DNA of 64,000 nt. Origin: Cyanophora paradoxa (lineage: Eukaryota; Glaucocystophyceae; Cyanophorales; Cyanophoraceae). The notes beneath the pieces are model-generated. The model was not told the DNA's origin and did not search any database. It saw nothing but the letters and a program-made list of their open reading frames with translations. Positions 10,157 to 21,400 of the stretch are shown here, in pieces. Every line of letters starts with the position of its first letter. Within the stretch, counting starts at the first letter, position 1. A program made the translations under genes and the position numbers. The stretch covers positions 282,819-346,818 of the forward strand of contig QPMI01000059.1 in NCBI GenBank assembly GCA_004431415.1, given 5' to 3'.

Positions 10157-12075
10157 CTACTCGTCGGGCTTGCGAGACCCGACGCGAATCTCAGAGGCCA
10201 CAGAAGCGAAGGTGCTCGCCAGGGGATCGTAGGCGCTCCTTAGAAGCCTCGGGAGCGAAGCGGCCGCCTCGAGCAGGCGGGAGGGGTACAGGGCGGAAGG
10301 GGGGGACGTGGCGGCTTGCTTGGCCTGGAGCGCCGGCGCTGGCGAGGGCGCCTCTGCGCGGCTCGGGAGGTCGACGGGTACGGGGCTCTCGAAGCGGGCG
10401 TGCGGGAGGAGGGGTACGCGCTGCGACGAGAGGAAGTCGCCCTGCGGGGGTACCGGCACCTTCAGATTCGAAAAGTCGATTCAGAAACAAAGACAGGGCA
10501 CGCACGGGGCAGTACTTTGAGGCGACCGGCCAGTGGGGCCGCAGGACGCCCATCCGCTGGTAGGCCACTGGGGGGGGGGGTACGGTAAGAGAGATCGAAA
10601 GGAGATAAAAATAGAACGAGAGCCAAAAATAGGCGCACGGGCGACGAGCTCGGAGCAGAGGAGCGCGTGCTCCTCTATCTTCTCTTCCCCCGCCACCCGA
10701 ACCGTCCTGGGGAGGTACGTAAGCCTCCGGGAGGGGTAGGGGACTGCGGATGGGGGGGGGGGGACGAAGGCACCTGAGGTGCTGGAGGGTCTCCTTGGGG
10801 CAGTTGCGGCGCTCCTGGGGGGTACAAGAAAGCCGCTCGGAAAGGCACGCGGCGGAATTCGAACGCGGGTTCGCGCACCTGGGCGAGGCTGATCAGCCCG
10901 TAGTCCCGGTGGGCCGCGTCCAGGGGGGTAGAGGAAATCGGGGCGTCCGGCTCGATGTGCCCCAGGGCCCTCTCCAACCGCTCGATCCGCGCAGCCTGCG
11001 GCGAAGAGGGTCGGGGGTGGGTGGAGAAGCGGGAGGGGGGTACGTGTACCTTCAGCCGCTCGTTGGGGAGCCGCAGCCAGACACAGAGAAGGTCCCACGG
11101 GTGTTTGTTGTACGGCTTGTCGCGAACCTCCGCAAGGAACTCGTCCAGCGCTCTCGCGACGTCCTGTACTCCCTTTAGGGGGGTATGGCATCGAGGGGAT
11201 TGAATAGGATGGGTACCCCGGTGCGCTCGAAGGAGATGGGGCGTACGGCGACCTCGCGGGACCGGTACGAGGCCACGCGACTGCCGAACGGGAAGAGATG
11301 TACCCCCTTGGCTGCGGAAACGAGGGGGGGGTAAAGGAATGCTTGCGATTTAGAGTAGGCCAACAAGAAGCCGCACCTGTGGCTTCGAGGACGAAAGGCT
11401 CGCAGCGACCGTCGCAGGAGCCAGTGGCACAGGAGCACACTTCGAAGCGGCCGGCGATCGGCGGGGGGTCCCTCGCGCGCTGCGGCGCGTTGGGTCGGCG
11501 GTGGTAAACAGCGAAGGCAACCGCGTGCGCGCCGCACCGCCTGCGCATCCGCAGAGCCCGCCGCCGGTTCGTCAAGGGCTCTCCCGCGCACCACTAGTCC
11601 GATGTGGTCCCTGCGCACAAGGCTCGAAACGTCGCACGAGGCGCCTGCGGGCGGCTGCGCACCAGCGCGACGTCCACGTCTTCACGACGTGGATCTGGGC
11701 TATTAGGCGCCAGTTGCGGTAGCGGCTCGTGTCGCTGTCGTAGAGAACGAGGTCGCCCTGAACCCGAGCGTGAGCCGCGGGCCAGCGCTGGAGCGCCGCG
11801 GAATGCGCCGCATTCCGGCGCAGCTAACGGCAGAAGCGGGGGCTGCGGCCCGGCGCTCGCAGTGCGCGCGGCCCGGGTAAGGGCGTGATGCCCGGCCCAT
11901 CGGAATCTAGCCGCGCCCCGCGCACCGTCTGTACGCGGCGGCCGGCCGAGGCCACATCGACCGTCGAGGCCACGCCCCGCTTCGGTTCCTCAAGGTCAGA
12001 GTTGTTAGGAAGCGTGGCAGCGACGAGGCCGACCGCGGCCGCGAGGCCGACACGGAGGCCGCGGCCACGGCCCAT
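10157..12075 (-). CDS. secreted YiiX-type permuted papain-like cysteine hydrolase
   Basis: Eleven exons join with matching phases: 11926-12075, 11663-11757, 11592-11610, 11377-11479, 11217-11311, 11050-11163, 10879-10995, 10774-10814, 10639-10706, 10506-10567 and 10157-10441, giving 382 residues. The N-terminus (MGRGRGLRVGLAAAVGLVAA) looks like a signal peptide or anchor. Family blocks appear in the expected permuted order: GDLVLYDS, then the His box WDHIGLV, then GVHLFPFGSRVASYRSREVA, then the Cys box LLCSELVALAYQRMGVL, then GDFLSSQ. These match the YiiX/permuted NlpC-P60 amidase fold, in which His precedes Cys. The last exon is Pro/Ala-rich after the enzyme core. The likely activity is amide or ester hydrolysis in the secretory pathway or outside the cell; the substrate is unknown. 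One exon, 11592-11610, is only 19 bases. Confidence 0.83.
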
Positions 12076-12276
12076 TGCCTGAGGCGCCTGTAGGCACCAC
12101 GCGAGCTCGTCACAGTGGCAGCGGTCCCGCAGGGGCGGTCGCTTCGGCGCGGGCAGCAGCTGGTCTGGGGTACAGCAACTCTAACGTCAACACATCGCGC
12201 AAACAAAGCGGAGAGCGCCGTAGGTCCCCGGCTTCTTCTGACATCGTGTTCGAGCTCGGGAGGCGTGCCCCCAGTC
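12076..12276. promoter_or_regulatory. compact bidirectional promoter region
   Basis: Only 201 bases separate the start codons of the YiiX-like gene (minus) and the FTPAG membrane protein (plus). Unless there are untranslated upstream exons, both promoters lie here. I see no recognised core element. Confidence 0.45.
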
Positions 12277-14330
12277 ATGGACAAGCTCATGGACGCGCGC
12301 GGCGATCCATCGCCGAGGCGCGTAACTGTCTTGCAAATCGGCAATATCGTAGGATTCATCGGCGTTGTCATCGTGAACGTGCGCGCCGCCATCGCTGGCC
12401 CCTCCCCCGTTCATACAGACCGCGTGCGGCGGTTCAGCGCGCTGGCACGGGCTCGCCCGCACGCAGTCGAGTCATTCGTACACGCGCAACTGCAGCTAAC
12501 GCGGCCGCGCGCGCCCCCGCAGGCCCTCGCCGGCGGAGGGAGGCTCCGCAAATCGAACGCGGCGGTGTCCGATTCCTATCCTACCAAGTTCACGCCTGCC
12601 GGATGGGCCTTCTCTATCTGGGGCGCGCTCTCCCCCCCCTCCCCGCCCGCTGCGCGCATTTCCTGAGGCCCGCGCCGGCGACAGGCATCATCTACCTCTT
12701 CTGCAGGCGCCCGTCCCGCGCCCCGGCGCCGCCGCCCAGCCCCGCCTGCTGACTGACTGCGCTTGCTGCTTTCGTTTCGCAGCATCTTTGTGATCTACCA
12801 AGCCCTCCCCTCGTCCCGCGCTGGCCCCCGCTCCGAACTCCTCTTCAGCCGCCGTGGCGTCGGCGGCGCCTTCCTGCTCTCGGTACCCCTCCGTGACCTG
12901 GACAGCGCTAATCCCGTAATCCAACGGACCCCCCCCCCCCCCCCCCCCCCCGCAGTGCTTCTTCAACATAATTTGGTCCATCGTGTTCCCCTACGAAGTC
13001 CTCTGGCTCTCCGTCATCCTCATCTTCTGCCTCCTCGCATCCCTCCTCCGCGTCTACGTACCCCCTTTCGATACATTAACGTACCCGTCCCGCGCTTCTC
13101 TCATCGCGCGGCGTCGTCGCAGGTCCGCTGCGGCGTCGGCCTGCGCCCGCGCGAGACGATCGCGGACTTTGTCGCCGTCGACGTGACGTTCAGGCGCGCG
13201 CGCACGCCGTACCCCCTTCCTCCGCCTGATCCCGTACCCCCCTCCCGCAGCCTGTACAGCGCGTGGCTCTCTGTTGCGTGCGTCGCGAACACTGCGCTGT
13301 GGCTCTACGCCCTCGGCTGGCGCGGCGGGCCCATCTCCGAATCCGCCTGGTCGGCTTTTTAGCCCTACCCCCCTCCCAATTTTAATCTAACCCCGTACCC
13401 CAGGTCCGTCGTCGTGATGTGCGTAGCCGTCGCGATCGCGGGCGTGAACCTCGTCACGCGCCTCGACGGTCAGGGCGTACCCCCTCCCCCTCCCCCCCGC
13501 CAGCCTCCCGACCCCGCCCCTTTAGACCAGCCCCTAGGCGGGCCGGGCCGCTGGCCGACCGACGGCTGCGGGCCGCCGATGCCGTCCTCTCGGCCTCCGC
13601 TACTTCCCCCCCGCCCCCCCCCCCCCCCCCCCTCCCTCCCCTCCTTCGATTGACGCCTCGAGCTTCTCCCCCCCCCCCATCCCCCCGCGCGCGCGTCATT
13701 CAAATTATTGAACTTAAGGCTTCTCCTTAAGGGCTCCGAGGCCCCTCCTAAGGCCTTTCCCTTCTCTTTCTCTTTGTTCGTTCTCTAGGGACGTCCTCAC
13801 CTGACCGTCGGGGCGCGCCGCGCAGGGCTGTGGGGCCTCGTGATCGCGTGGGCCCTGGCGGCCATCTCTTCGAAGCACCGCACGGATCCCACCGTCTCCA
13901 CCGCCGCCCAGGTCCGCGAGGAACATACAGAACTCAGAATAAGTAGAAGCCGGGCCGCACGCCCGTCTCGGGCATTCTATTTCTAGTTCTAGGCACGAAT
14001 CTAGCGCCGTCCCGGCCGCGTGCTCGTGCTCGTGCCGGACGCTCCCCGACGGATTCGAACCCAGGTCCTCTCCCTCATCTCCGCCGTCACGAGCTGCGTC
14101 GCCCTGTGCGCCCCGTACACCCCCCCCCCCCGCTCTCCCTCCTCGAGCCCCGTGCCCCCTCCCCCTCTTTACTTTCGGGATACAGCTTCGCCAAGTTCTG
14201 GAGGTGGCGCTCGCGGGGGTTCAGCCCGCTGTACGCGGCGGGGCCGGCGCCCCCCAGCCCCGCGCTGGGCCCGGGGGTCACCCCCACGGCCGCCTCGCTG
14301 GGGAGCCCCGTCACGGAGACGACTGTGTAG
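12277..14330 (+). CDS. polytopic membrane protein, FTPAG-FSIWG (tryptophan-rich sensory protein-like) family
   Basis: Eleven exons join in phase: 12277-12378, 12523-12622, 12685-12706, 12783-12882, 12956-13057, 13123-13193, 13251-13349, 13404-13468, 13826-13911, 14065-14114 and 14186-14330, giving 313 residues. The signature is SDSYPTKFTPAGWAFSIWG followed by IIYLFCSIFVIYQALP. Later segments FFNIIWSIVF, SLYSAWLSVACVANTALW and LWGLVIAWALAA also fit the bacterial and eukaryotic proteins that databases often call tryptophan-rich sensory or TspO/MBR-like. The ligand and function are unknown. Introns 2, 3 and 6 have GC donors; using GC is the only way to keep the conserved IWG-IIYLF and TFS-LYSAW joins. 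Exon 3 is 22 bases. The C-terminus is a Pro/Gly/Ser-rich tail. Confidence 0.83.
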
Positions 14331-15436
14331 GCCTAGCTATAGGCCGGGCCAGGCTGCGATCGTCCAACTTGGAAATTGCAGGCGCGCGGTAGCTGCCTGC
14401 CCGGGGCCCGTGCTCCTGCGGCCGGCCGTGCATCCTCGTCGACGCCCGCCGCGTTCTGGCGCGCAGATGTCTGTATACGTACCTAGCTAAATATCTAAAT
14501 GTTTCTATCGGAGTCGCGTGCGCTGACCGTCGCGGCCGCCGGAACTGGCATGGAGCGCGGTCAGATAGCGCTCAGCGGCTCTAGATCTCGAGCTCTTCAT
14601 GACTACCAGCTGGCCCCCGGCCCCCGGCCCAGACCTAGGCTATTGGCCTGAATTCGGATCCGGAGTGGAGTCGCAACAATTCGCCCGGCGCCGGCGGCCG
14701 CGGCGCGCGATCCTGCCAGGCTGTTTAAAATTTCGACTCCCTCTCTAGATCTCTCTCCCCCTAACTTTCGAGAGCGCCCGGCCCGCGCGCGCGATCCTGG
14801 CCGGCGCGCATCGATATCCGTTCAAACGGTTCCCGGCCGCGCGGCGCCGGCGGGGCCGGCGCGGGCCGCGCGCGCGCGTCTCCGGAAGTTCATCCGTTCC
14901 CGGCGCCGGCGCGCTCCGTTCCCGATGCATTGCAAGTTCCTCAAGGTTATGCATCGGTAATATGATTCGGTATCCGAGCTCGAGCTCGAGGCTCCGACGC
15001 GACGTCGACTTCGAATTCGAACTCCCATTCAACCTTCAACACTGAATCAACAGGCAACACCGGGTACAGGAAACTTAAGCTTCCGTAAGCCTGCGCAATT
15101 GCAAGGAGCGCCCCGGCAAGTTGGCGGCAACCCCAAAGAGCTGAAGTGCCCTTAGATACAAGAAGCACCTCCGAGTCGACGGCGACTCGACGCCGCGTCG
15201 AACATTTTCGCTGCGAGGGCTTGGTCGCCACACCAGCTGAAGGCTGCTCGGAACCAGGCACCTTCCCGCGAATCTTGATCGCGTCGGTTGTCGTTCCGCC
15301 TTCGGCTGCGGCTGCAGGCCGTGCAGGCTAGATAGGTCCTCGTAACGCTTAAGCTTGCAACGCGCTCTTGCAAGCTGAAGTCGCTGCATGAGTCAAGCGC
15401 GGTTGCGATCAGTAGAGAGCAGCAGCGAGCAGTAGC
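14331..15436. other. intergenic, no supported gene
   Basis: About 1.1 kb between tandem plus-strand genes. It alternates CG-rich patches with many GGCGCC/GCGCGC palindromes (14680-14910) and mixed sequence. Open frames on the minus strand are Arg/Ala-rich with no splice-consistent motif, so I call none of them. Confidence 0.5.
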
Positions 15437-18400
15437 ATGCATCGCTGGAAGGTCAAGACAAGGCGGAGGCCTCGCAGACGCAGCGCGGGCGTCGCCCGTG
15501 TTTGGTCGTGGCCGTGGTCGCTCATCGGCCTGGGGCTCCTCGCTTTCCTTGGAACCAGAGCGGCCGCAGCGATCATCAACTTGACTCCCGGAGCCGCTGG
15601 ATCCGTCGCCGCCGGTGCGCGGGAGCGCGGCGCGCTCCGCAAGCTTGACTCCCCTCTCACACGTTCGCTCTCGACCCCGCAGCGCTGGCGGCGGCCGCGG
15701 ATGGGGACACCATCAAGCTCGCCCCCGGAACGTACCTGGAGCACGACCTGAGGCCGAGCAGGGCGCGCCTGACGCTCGAGGGGGCGACTGGGCGCGCTTC
15801 GGATGTGACCCTTGACGCGAACGGGGCGGGCCGGGTCCGCATATGCATCCACGCACGCGCCGGCGCGCTCGCGGAGCCGCTGATTCGATCCGACGCTCCC
15901 GCGCTCCCACGCGCGCGCGCCCGCGCAGATCCTCACGCTCGGGGACGCCGCCGTCGGGCTGCAAGTGCGGCACCTGACGCTGCGCAACGGGAGCAGCTGG
16001 GTCGGCGGCTGCGCCCTCGTGGACATGGCCGCCAACACTTCCTCGGGCGTCCTCTTCGCGAACGTCGCCTTTGAGAACTGCCGCTCTCTCGGGTGCGGCG
16101 CGGCTTATCCTGGCACCCTTGCCGCGGCTTGGCCTGGTTTGGGCCGCTCTCTGACGCTCTGCGGCTGAGCAGAAAGAGCCCTCCCAACCCGAACCAGCAG
16201 GAGAAGTCTTACACGGAGAGGGCGGGCGGTGCGCCAGCGCGACCGCGCCCGCTTCCATTCCTTGCGGGCGGGCGGGCGGCCTGACGTCGAGCTGCCCCGC
16301 GCAGGCGCTGTCTACTTCGCTCGGACCTCCGCCCCCCGGTTCCAGGGCTGCTCCTTCCGGTGCGCGGGTTCGGCTCCCCGCGGGGCCAATCTTGCTGATG
16401 GGCGCCTTTCGGCGCAGCCACAACGTTGCTGCGCTCGGAGGCGGCGCCGCCTGGACCCATGACGACTCCGGTATTGTGTACCCTCCACCGTTCACGGGGC
16501 CCCTCTAACCCGCTTTTCTTCAGCTCCAGTCTTCGTTGATTGCGTCTGGGAGCGCAACTCGGTGACAGCCGGCTTCGGAGGGGGTACCCCCTTTCCTCCC
16601 CCCTCCCTGCCTCGGCCTTACTCGGGAGGTGGGGGTACAGCGATGGTTCCCGAAAGCCGTAGTGCTCCCTACGTCCTGCGGAACGTTTTCAGATGGAATG
16701 TCGCCGGTGCGGGGGGAGCCGTCGGTGCGTATCATGCGTGCCCCTGCGCACACTGTCCCGCCCCCCTGTACCCCTACGTGTTCAAGCACCCCGTAGATAC
16801 GGGGGGTACGACCAAGGCCAAGTTCGAGGAGTCAGCCGCATCCTGTCTCCTTCTTTGCGTTCTGCGTCCCTTCTCCCTAACTCCGATCCCGTACCCCCGC
16901 AGGTGCATCTTCGAGGAGAACGACAGCCCCTTCGGAGGTGGGCCAGTACCCCCATGCTCTCCGTACCTCCTTACATTCTCATGCGCCCCGATTCTCATGC
17001 GCTCCGTACCTCCTTATAAGGCGGAGCTGTGTACCACTACGGAAGTGCGTAGCCCTCTTTGCCCCTTCCTCACACTCGCCGAGAATCGCCATACCCCCAG
17101 ATGATCGAACCACGTTTACTCGCTGCCGGTTTGAGCGGAACCGGGCAGGCAGCGGCGGTGCGCCGGCCGAGCGCCCCACCCTCAAGAAAAGTGCCCTCGC
17201 CTATTTCGAACCCGCGCCCCGCAGGCGGTGGCGCCGTACTTGTGTCCACCACGTGCTTCCCGCGGTACACCGATTGCTACTTCGCGGACAACTCCGTCAG
17301 CCTTGGTACCCCACCCCCACCCCGCATTTCAACTCGCTGTACCCCCGGTCGTCCCCGAGCGCGTATCCTTCGCAGGCGCGGGCCAGGGCGGCGCCGTGAT
17401 GATGACGGGTGCGCTGTTTCTCCTCCCTTCCCCCTTCCCCCCCCCGCCCCCCCCCCCCCCCCCCTCCTTCCCCAGGTCCTCTCTCAGCCCTCTGCTCAGG
17501 TAACCCGGGCCTCACACTGATCGGCGGCTCCATGCTAAGATCCGAGTCCTTCAACGGGGGGGCCATCTACGGTGCGCGGGAGGGGAGCAGTATAGCTTCT
17601 ACTGGGCGGACAAGTCCCCCTCATTCCCCCTTCCAGCGAGGGGTACCGTCGTCCTCCGAATCGACGGCCTATTGGCGGACGGGGGGACGAGTCTGGACGT
17701 GGGGGGCGGCTTCATGGCCGTCAGCGTGCGTACCCCCCTCCCAGCCGGTCGAGCGGCGTCCGTTCCTGAACGGGGGTACGCGTATACACGTACAGGGCGG
17801 CGGCCACGACATATCAATCACGAACTCAGTGATCCGAGGCTTCTCCGCGAAGGCATCCGCGGGGGGCGGCTTCGTGCGTTCGAACCCATCTTGTTTCCCT
17901 TTCGACTTGAGCTCTCCCCGCCTCGGATGTGCTCCTCCCCCAGTTCCGGGGCTATCGCCTCTGCTATGAGATCAGGGCCCTAGCTCCAGCTCTAGCCCAG
18001 CGCCCCCCCCTCCCCCCCCCCTCCCCCCCCCCCCCCCCTCTTCCAACCCGCCCCGCGCACCCCTTCCCTCACTCGGCGGCAGCGGATGACCTACGAAACT
18101 GGATCCACCAAAATCGAGAATACGACGATCACCAACTGCACGAGCGCCTATGGCGGCGGGGGCTTCTACCTCGCCTCCGCGGTATACCCCTTTCTTCGCT
18201 CATCTTTTCCAAGTTTTCCTGCCTTTTTTCGATTTCTTAGAAAACCTCTTTCGCTTCTTTCGCAGGCGAAAATCGCCCTTCGCAACGTCACGATTCTGGG
18301 TACGCGATTCTGGCGCCCTCTCCCAAGTCTGGCGCACAAACGTGAACCTTTCGGCGCAGGCAACAGCGCGGAGGAGGGGGCTGGGATCATGGCCACGGAA

Positions 18401-21400
18401 AACGCAGAGGTACCCGGCGCTCTCCCCCCCCTCCCTCGTCATCCTCCATCAGCTAGAGCCTGATGCACCCTTGTCTTTCATCTCATTCCTCTCGCGCGCT
18501 TCTTGTCGGCCTGAGCTCTCTCGGTCGTGCTCAGGTGATCGTGCACGAATCGCGGATCGAGGGGAACGCGGCGGCGGCGAACGGCGGAGGCTTCTCCGTC
18601 GATCGGTGCGCCGCCACGCGCCGCCACGCGCCTCCGGTAGTCCGGGGTAGTCTCAGGGCAGCTTTGGATAGGATCGAGGCCGAACCTATCCCAGCAAAAC
18701 ATTTTTAGCTTTGGATAGGATTGATTCCCATGGCTCGGCCCGGGTAGTCATGGAAGCGGCTTGGCGTAGGCTTTAAGTGCCTCAAAAAGATCGCATCCCC
18801 CCCTCGTCCTCCCCCCCCTCCCTCCCTTCCTCCCCCCCCCCCCCCCCCCGACTGCTTCTTTCCGCTGAGTCTTCTCTCCCTTACTCTTTTTTCCCCGCAG
18901 AAACACATATGTCAAAATCACTCGCAGCGCCATCATCGGAAACTCAGCCAAGGAGTCGGGGTACGACGTCTTCGCACCGAATTCCGAGCCGAGCCGAGGA
19001 ATGTCGATCTCCCTCCGCTGATTGTTGCTCGCAGCGGCGGTCTGTACGTGGCGGGGGGTAGGGGATTCTCGCTGGAGGAGTGCCTCGTTTCCGAGAACCG
19101 GGCGAGGCATGCTCCCTGTACCCCTCTTCTGCCTCCCTTCCTTCTGACTGCCCTTTGCCCTTTGCCAGGCGAGGGGGCGCTGCGGCGCTGAGCCCGCGCC
19201 TGCTGGCCCCGCCCTCTGTCTCGGCCCGCGCCACTGTCTTTCGGAAGAACGTTGCCCTGGTCTCGGGCGGGGCGCTGCACCTCGCCGAGGGAACGTTCCC
19301 CTTCAACGTCTCCGCCGACTGCTCCTTCGAGGCGAACGAGGCCCGCTGGGGGTACGCGCACATCTGCTTTAATCAGTACCCCGCTCTAAAACTAAACTTA
19401 ACTGTACTCTGCTTCGCTCGCAGGCCGAACCGGGCGACCCGCCCGCAGCGAATCGCAATCGCCGGCAACGATTCCTTCGCCCGGGCCCCAGGTGCGCGCG
19501 CCGCTCCTCTCCAGAGCCTCCCCCGTTCTCTCTTAACCCCCCTCCCTTTCCCGCAGGCGAGCCCTTCGAGGTGCGGGCTGCGCTGTTCGACGGCCTCGGG
19601 CAGCTCGTCACCCTCGTCGAGCCGTGCGTCCCGGCCCCGCCCTTCCGCCCCCACTACAGCTTGTATAGCACAAGCTTGAGATTATAGATTATATCTTGAG
19701 ATTATAGATTATAGCGGCCCTCCCTCCCCTAGCTACAGCTTAGACGTGCGCTCGTCACCCTCGTCGACCGTGCGACCGTCCGTCCCTAGCGGTCACTGCC
19801 CGTCCTGCCCGTCCACCCGCGGCGCGGTCCTGTATAAAGCTGGGCCTGGCCGTAGATAGCTATGGCTCAAGCCCAGTATCAACTCGCCCGCCCCGCTCGC
19901 CGGCCCGCCCGCGACCTTCCCCGCGCCCGCCCGCCCGCGACATCCTCTTTCCCCTCGCTTGCCCGCCCGGCCTCTCCTGGATTCCGCTAGCTCAAGCGTA
20001 GTCATTACTACGCCGGCGTACTTCAGAAGGGGAGCCTGCTTATTTTATTAGTTGGTTATTTAGTTGACCTGACCTCCTCCTCCTCCTCCTCCTCCTCCTC
20101 CTCCTCCTCCTCCTCCTCCTCCTCCTCAGAGCTCGGCCTGGCCCTAGCTTAAGCCTAGTATACCTAGTATAAACCTGGTCCTTGTTGACCCTCTCCTCCT
20201 CCTCCTCCTCCTCCTCGGCGGCGCAGGCCGGCGACGGTGGCCCTCTCCGGGTCGGCGGGCCTCGCCCTCAACGCCCTCGTCTCCACCCGCGTCTTCGCCG
20301 AGGTGCGCCCAGTGCTAGATTAGATTGGATTATAAGGTGGGTTGTAAGCTTGTTAGACTAGATTAGATTATAAGGTGGGTTGGGTTACGCTCGGCTCCCG
20401 TATATAGGATTATAAGGTGCGCCCTCCCGTCCCTAGGTGCGCCTCGGCTCCCGTATATAGGATTATAAGGTGCGCCTTATAATGTGCGTCTTCACCGAGG
20501 TGCGCGGCCCCCGGCCCCCGGGCCCTTACAATTACATAAGTAGTAGTCGTTAGATTAGATTAAATTAGATTGCAAGGTCGGTTCGTGAGGGTGCCCTAGG
20601 GAGCCGCTCGAGGCTCGTGAGGGCGCCCTGGGGAGAAGGCCCCCCGCTCGCCCCACTCCCAGCTAAATTAGATTGATGCTAAATTATGGATGATGCTAAA
20701 TTAAATTGGATGGCGCGCACTACGACCAGAAGCTAATCGCCCCAGTGGCATTTTACTAGTGCTAGCGTTTCTGGATTTCTCCGGAGGCGCCCCGCCATTC
20801 CCAGTCCCAGCTGGCTGGCTGGCTCGCTGACCCGCGCGCGCCCCGCCTGCCCCGCCCCGTCCTGCCCCGCCCCGCGCGCAGGGCGCGGTGGCCTTCACGA
20901 TGGACGTGGAAGGTCTCCTGGGGCGCAACTACACCGTCAGCCTCGCCTCCGGTGAGTGAGAAGATGCTAGAAAAGCTAGAAAGGATAGGAAGAATAAAGG
21001 GGATATGAAGTATATAGAAATATAATAGGAAGAGTAAAGGGGTTATGTAAGAACAATCATGAGAAAGAACATATGTAAGGCTCCTGGGGGTGGGCCTTCT
21101 GGGGCGCGACTACACCGTCAGCCTCGCCTCCGGTCCGCCCCGCCCCGCCCTTCGAGGGCAGTCATAGCATGAAAGGGAGCTAGCTAGCTCTAGCTAGCTA
21201 GCTTCGGGGCGCCTCGGCCCCGGCCCCTTTTCTCTCGCTTCGATGATGACACTGACCGCCGACCCACCCCGGCGCGCGCGCTCGCGCGCGCGCACACACA
21301 CACACATAGACTTCGGGACGGCCCCGGTGGTCGTTCAGGTGCCCGGCGCCCCGCCCCGCCCCGCCCCGCCCCGCCCCGGAAAAAACGATATTTAGGAAGA

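Noticed and set aside
10481-11575. 364-residue open frame on the minus strand
   Set aside because: It crosses introns of the YiiX-like gene; only parts (RFEVCSCATG, LLCSELVA) are real exons and they belong to a spliced product.
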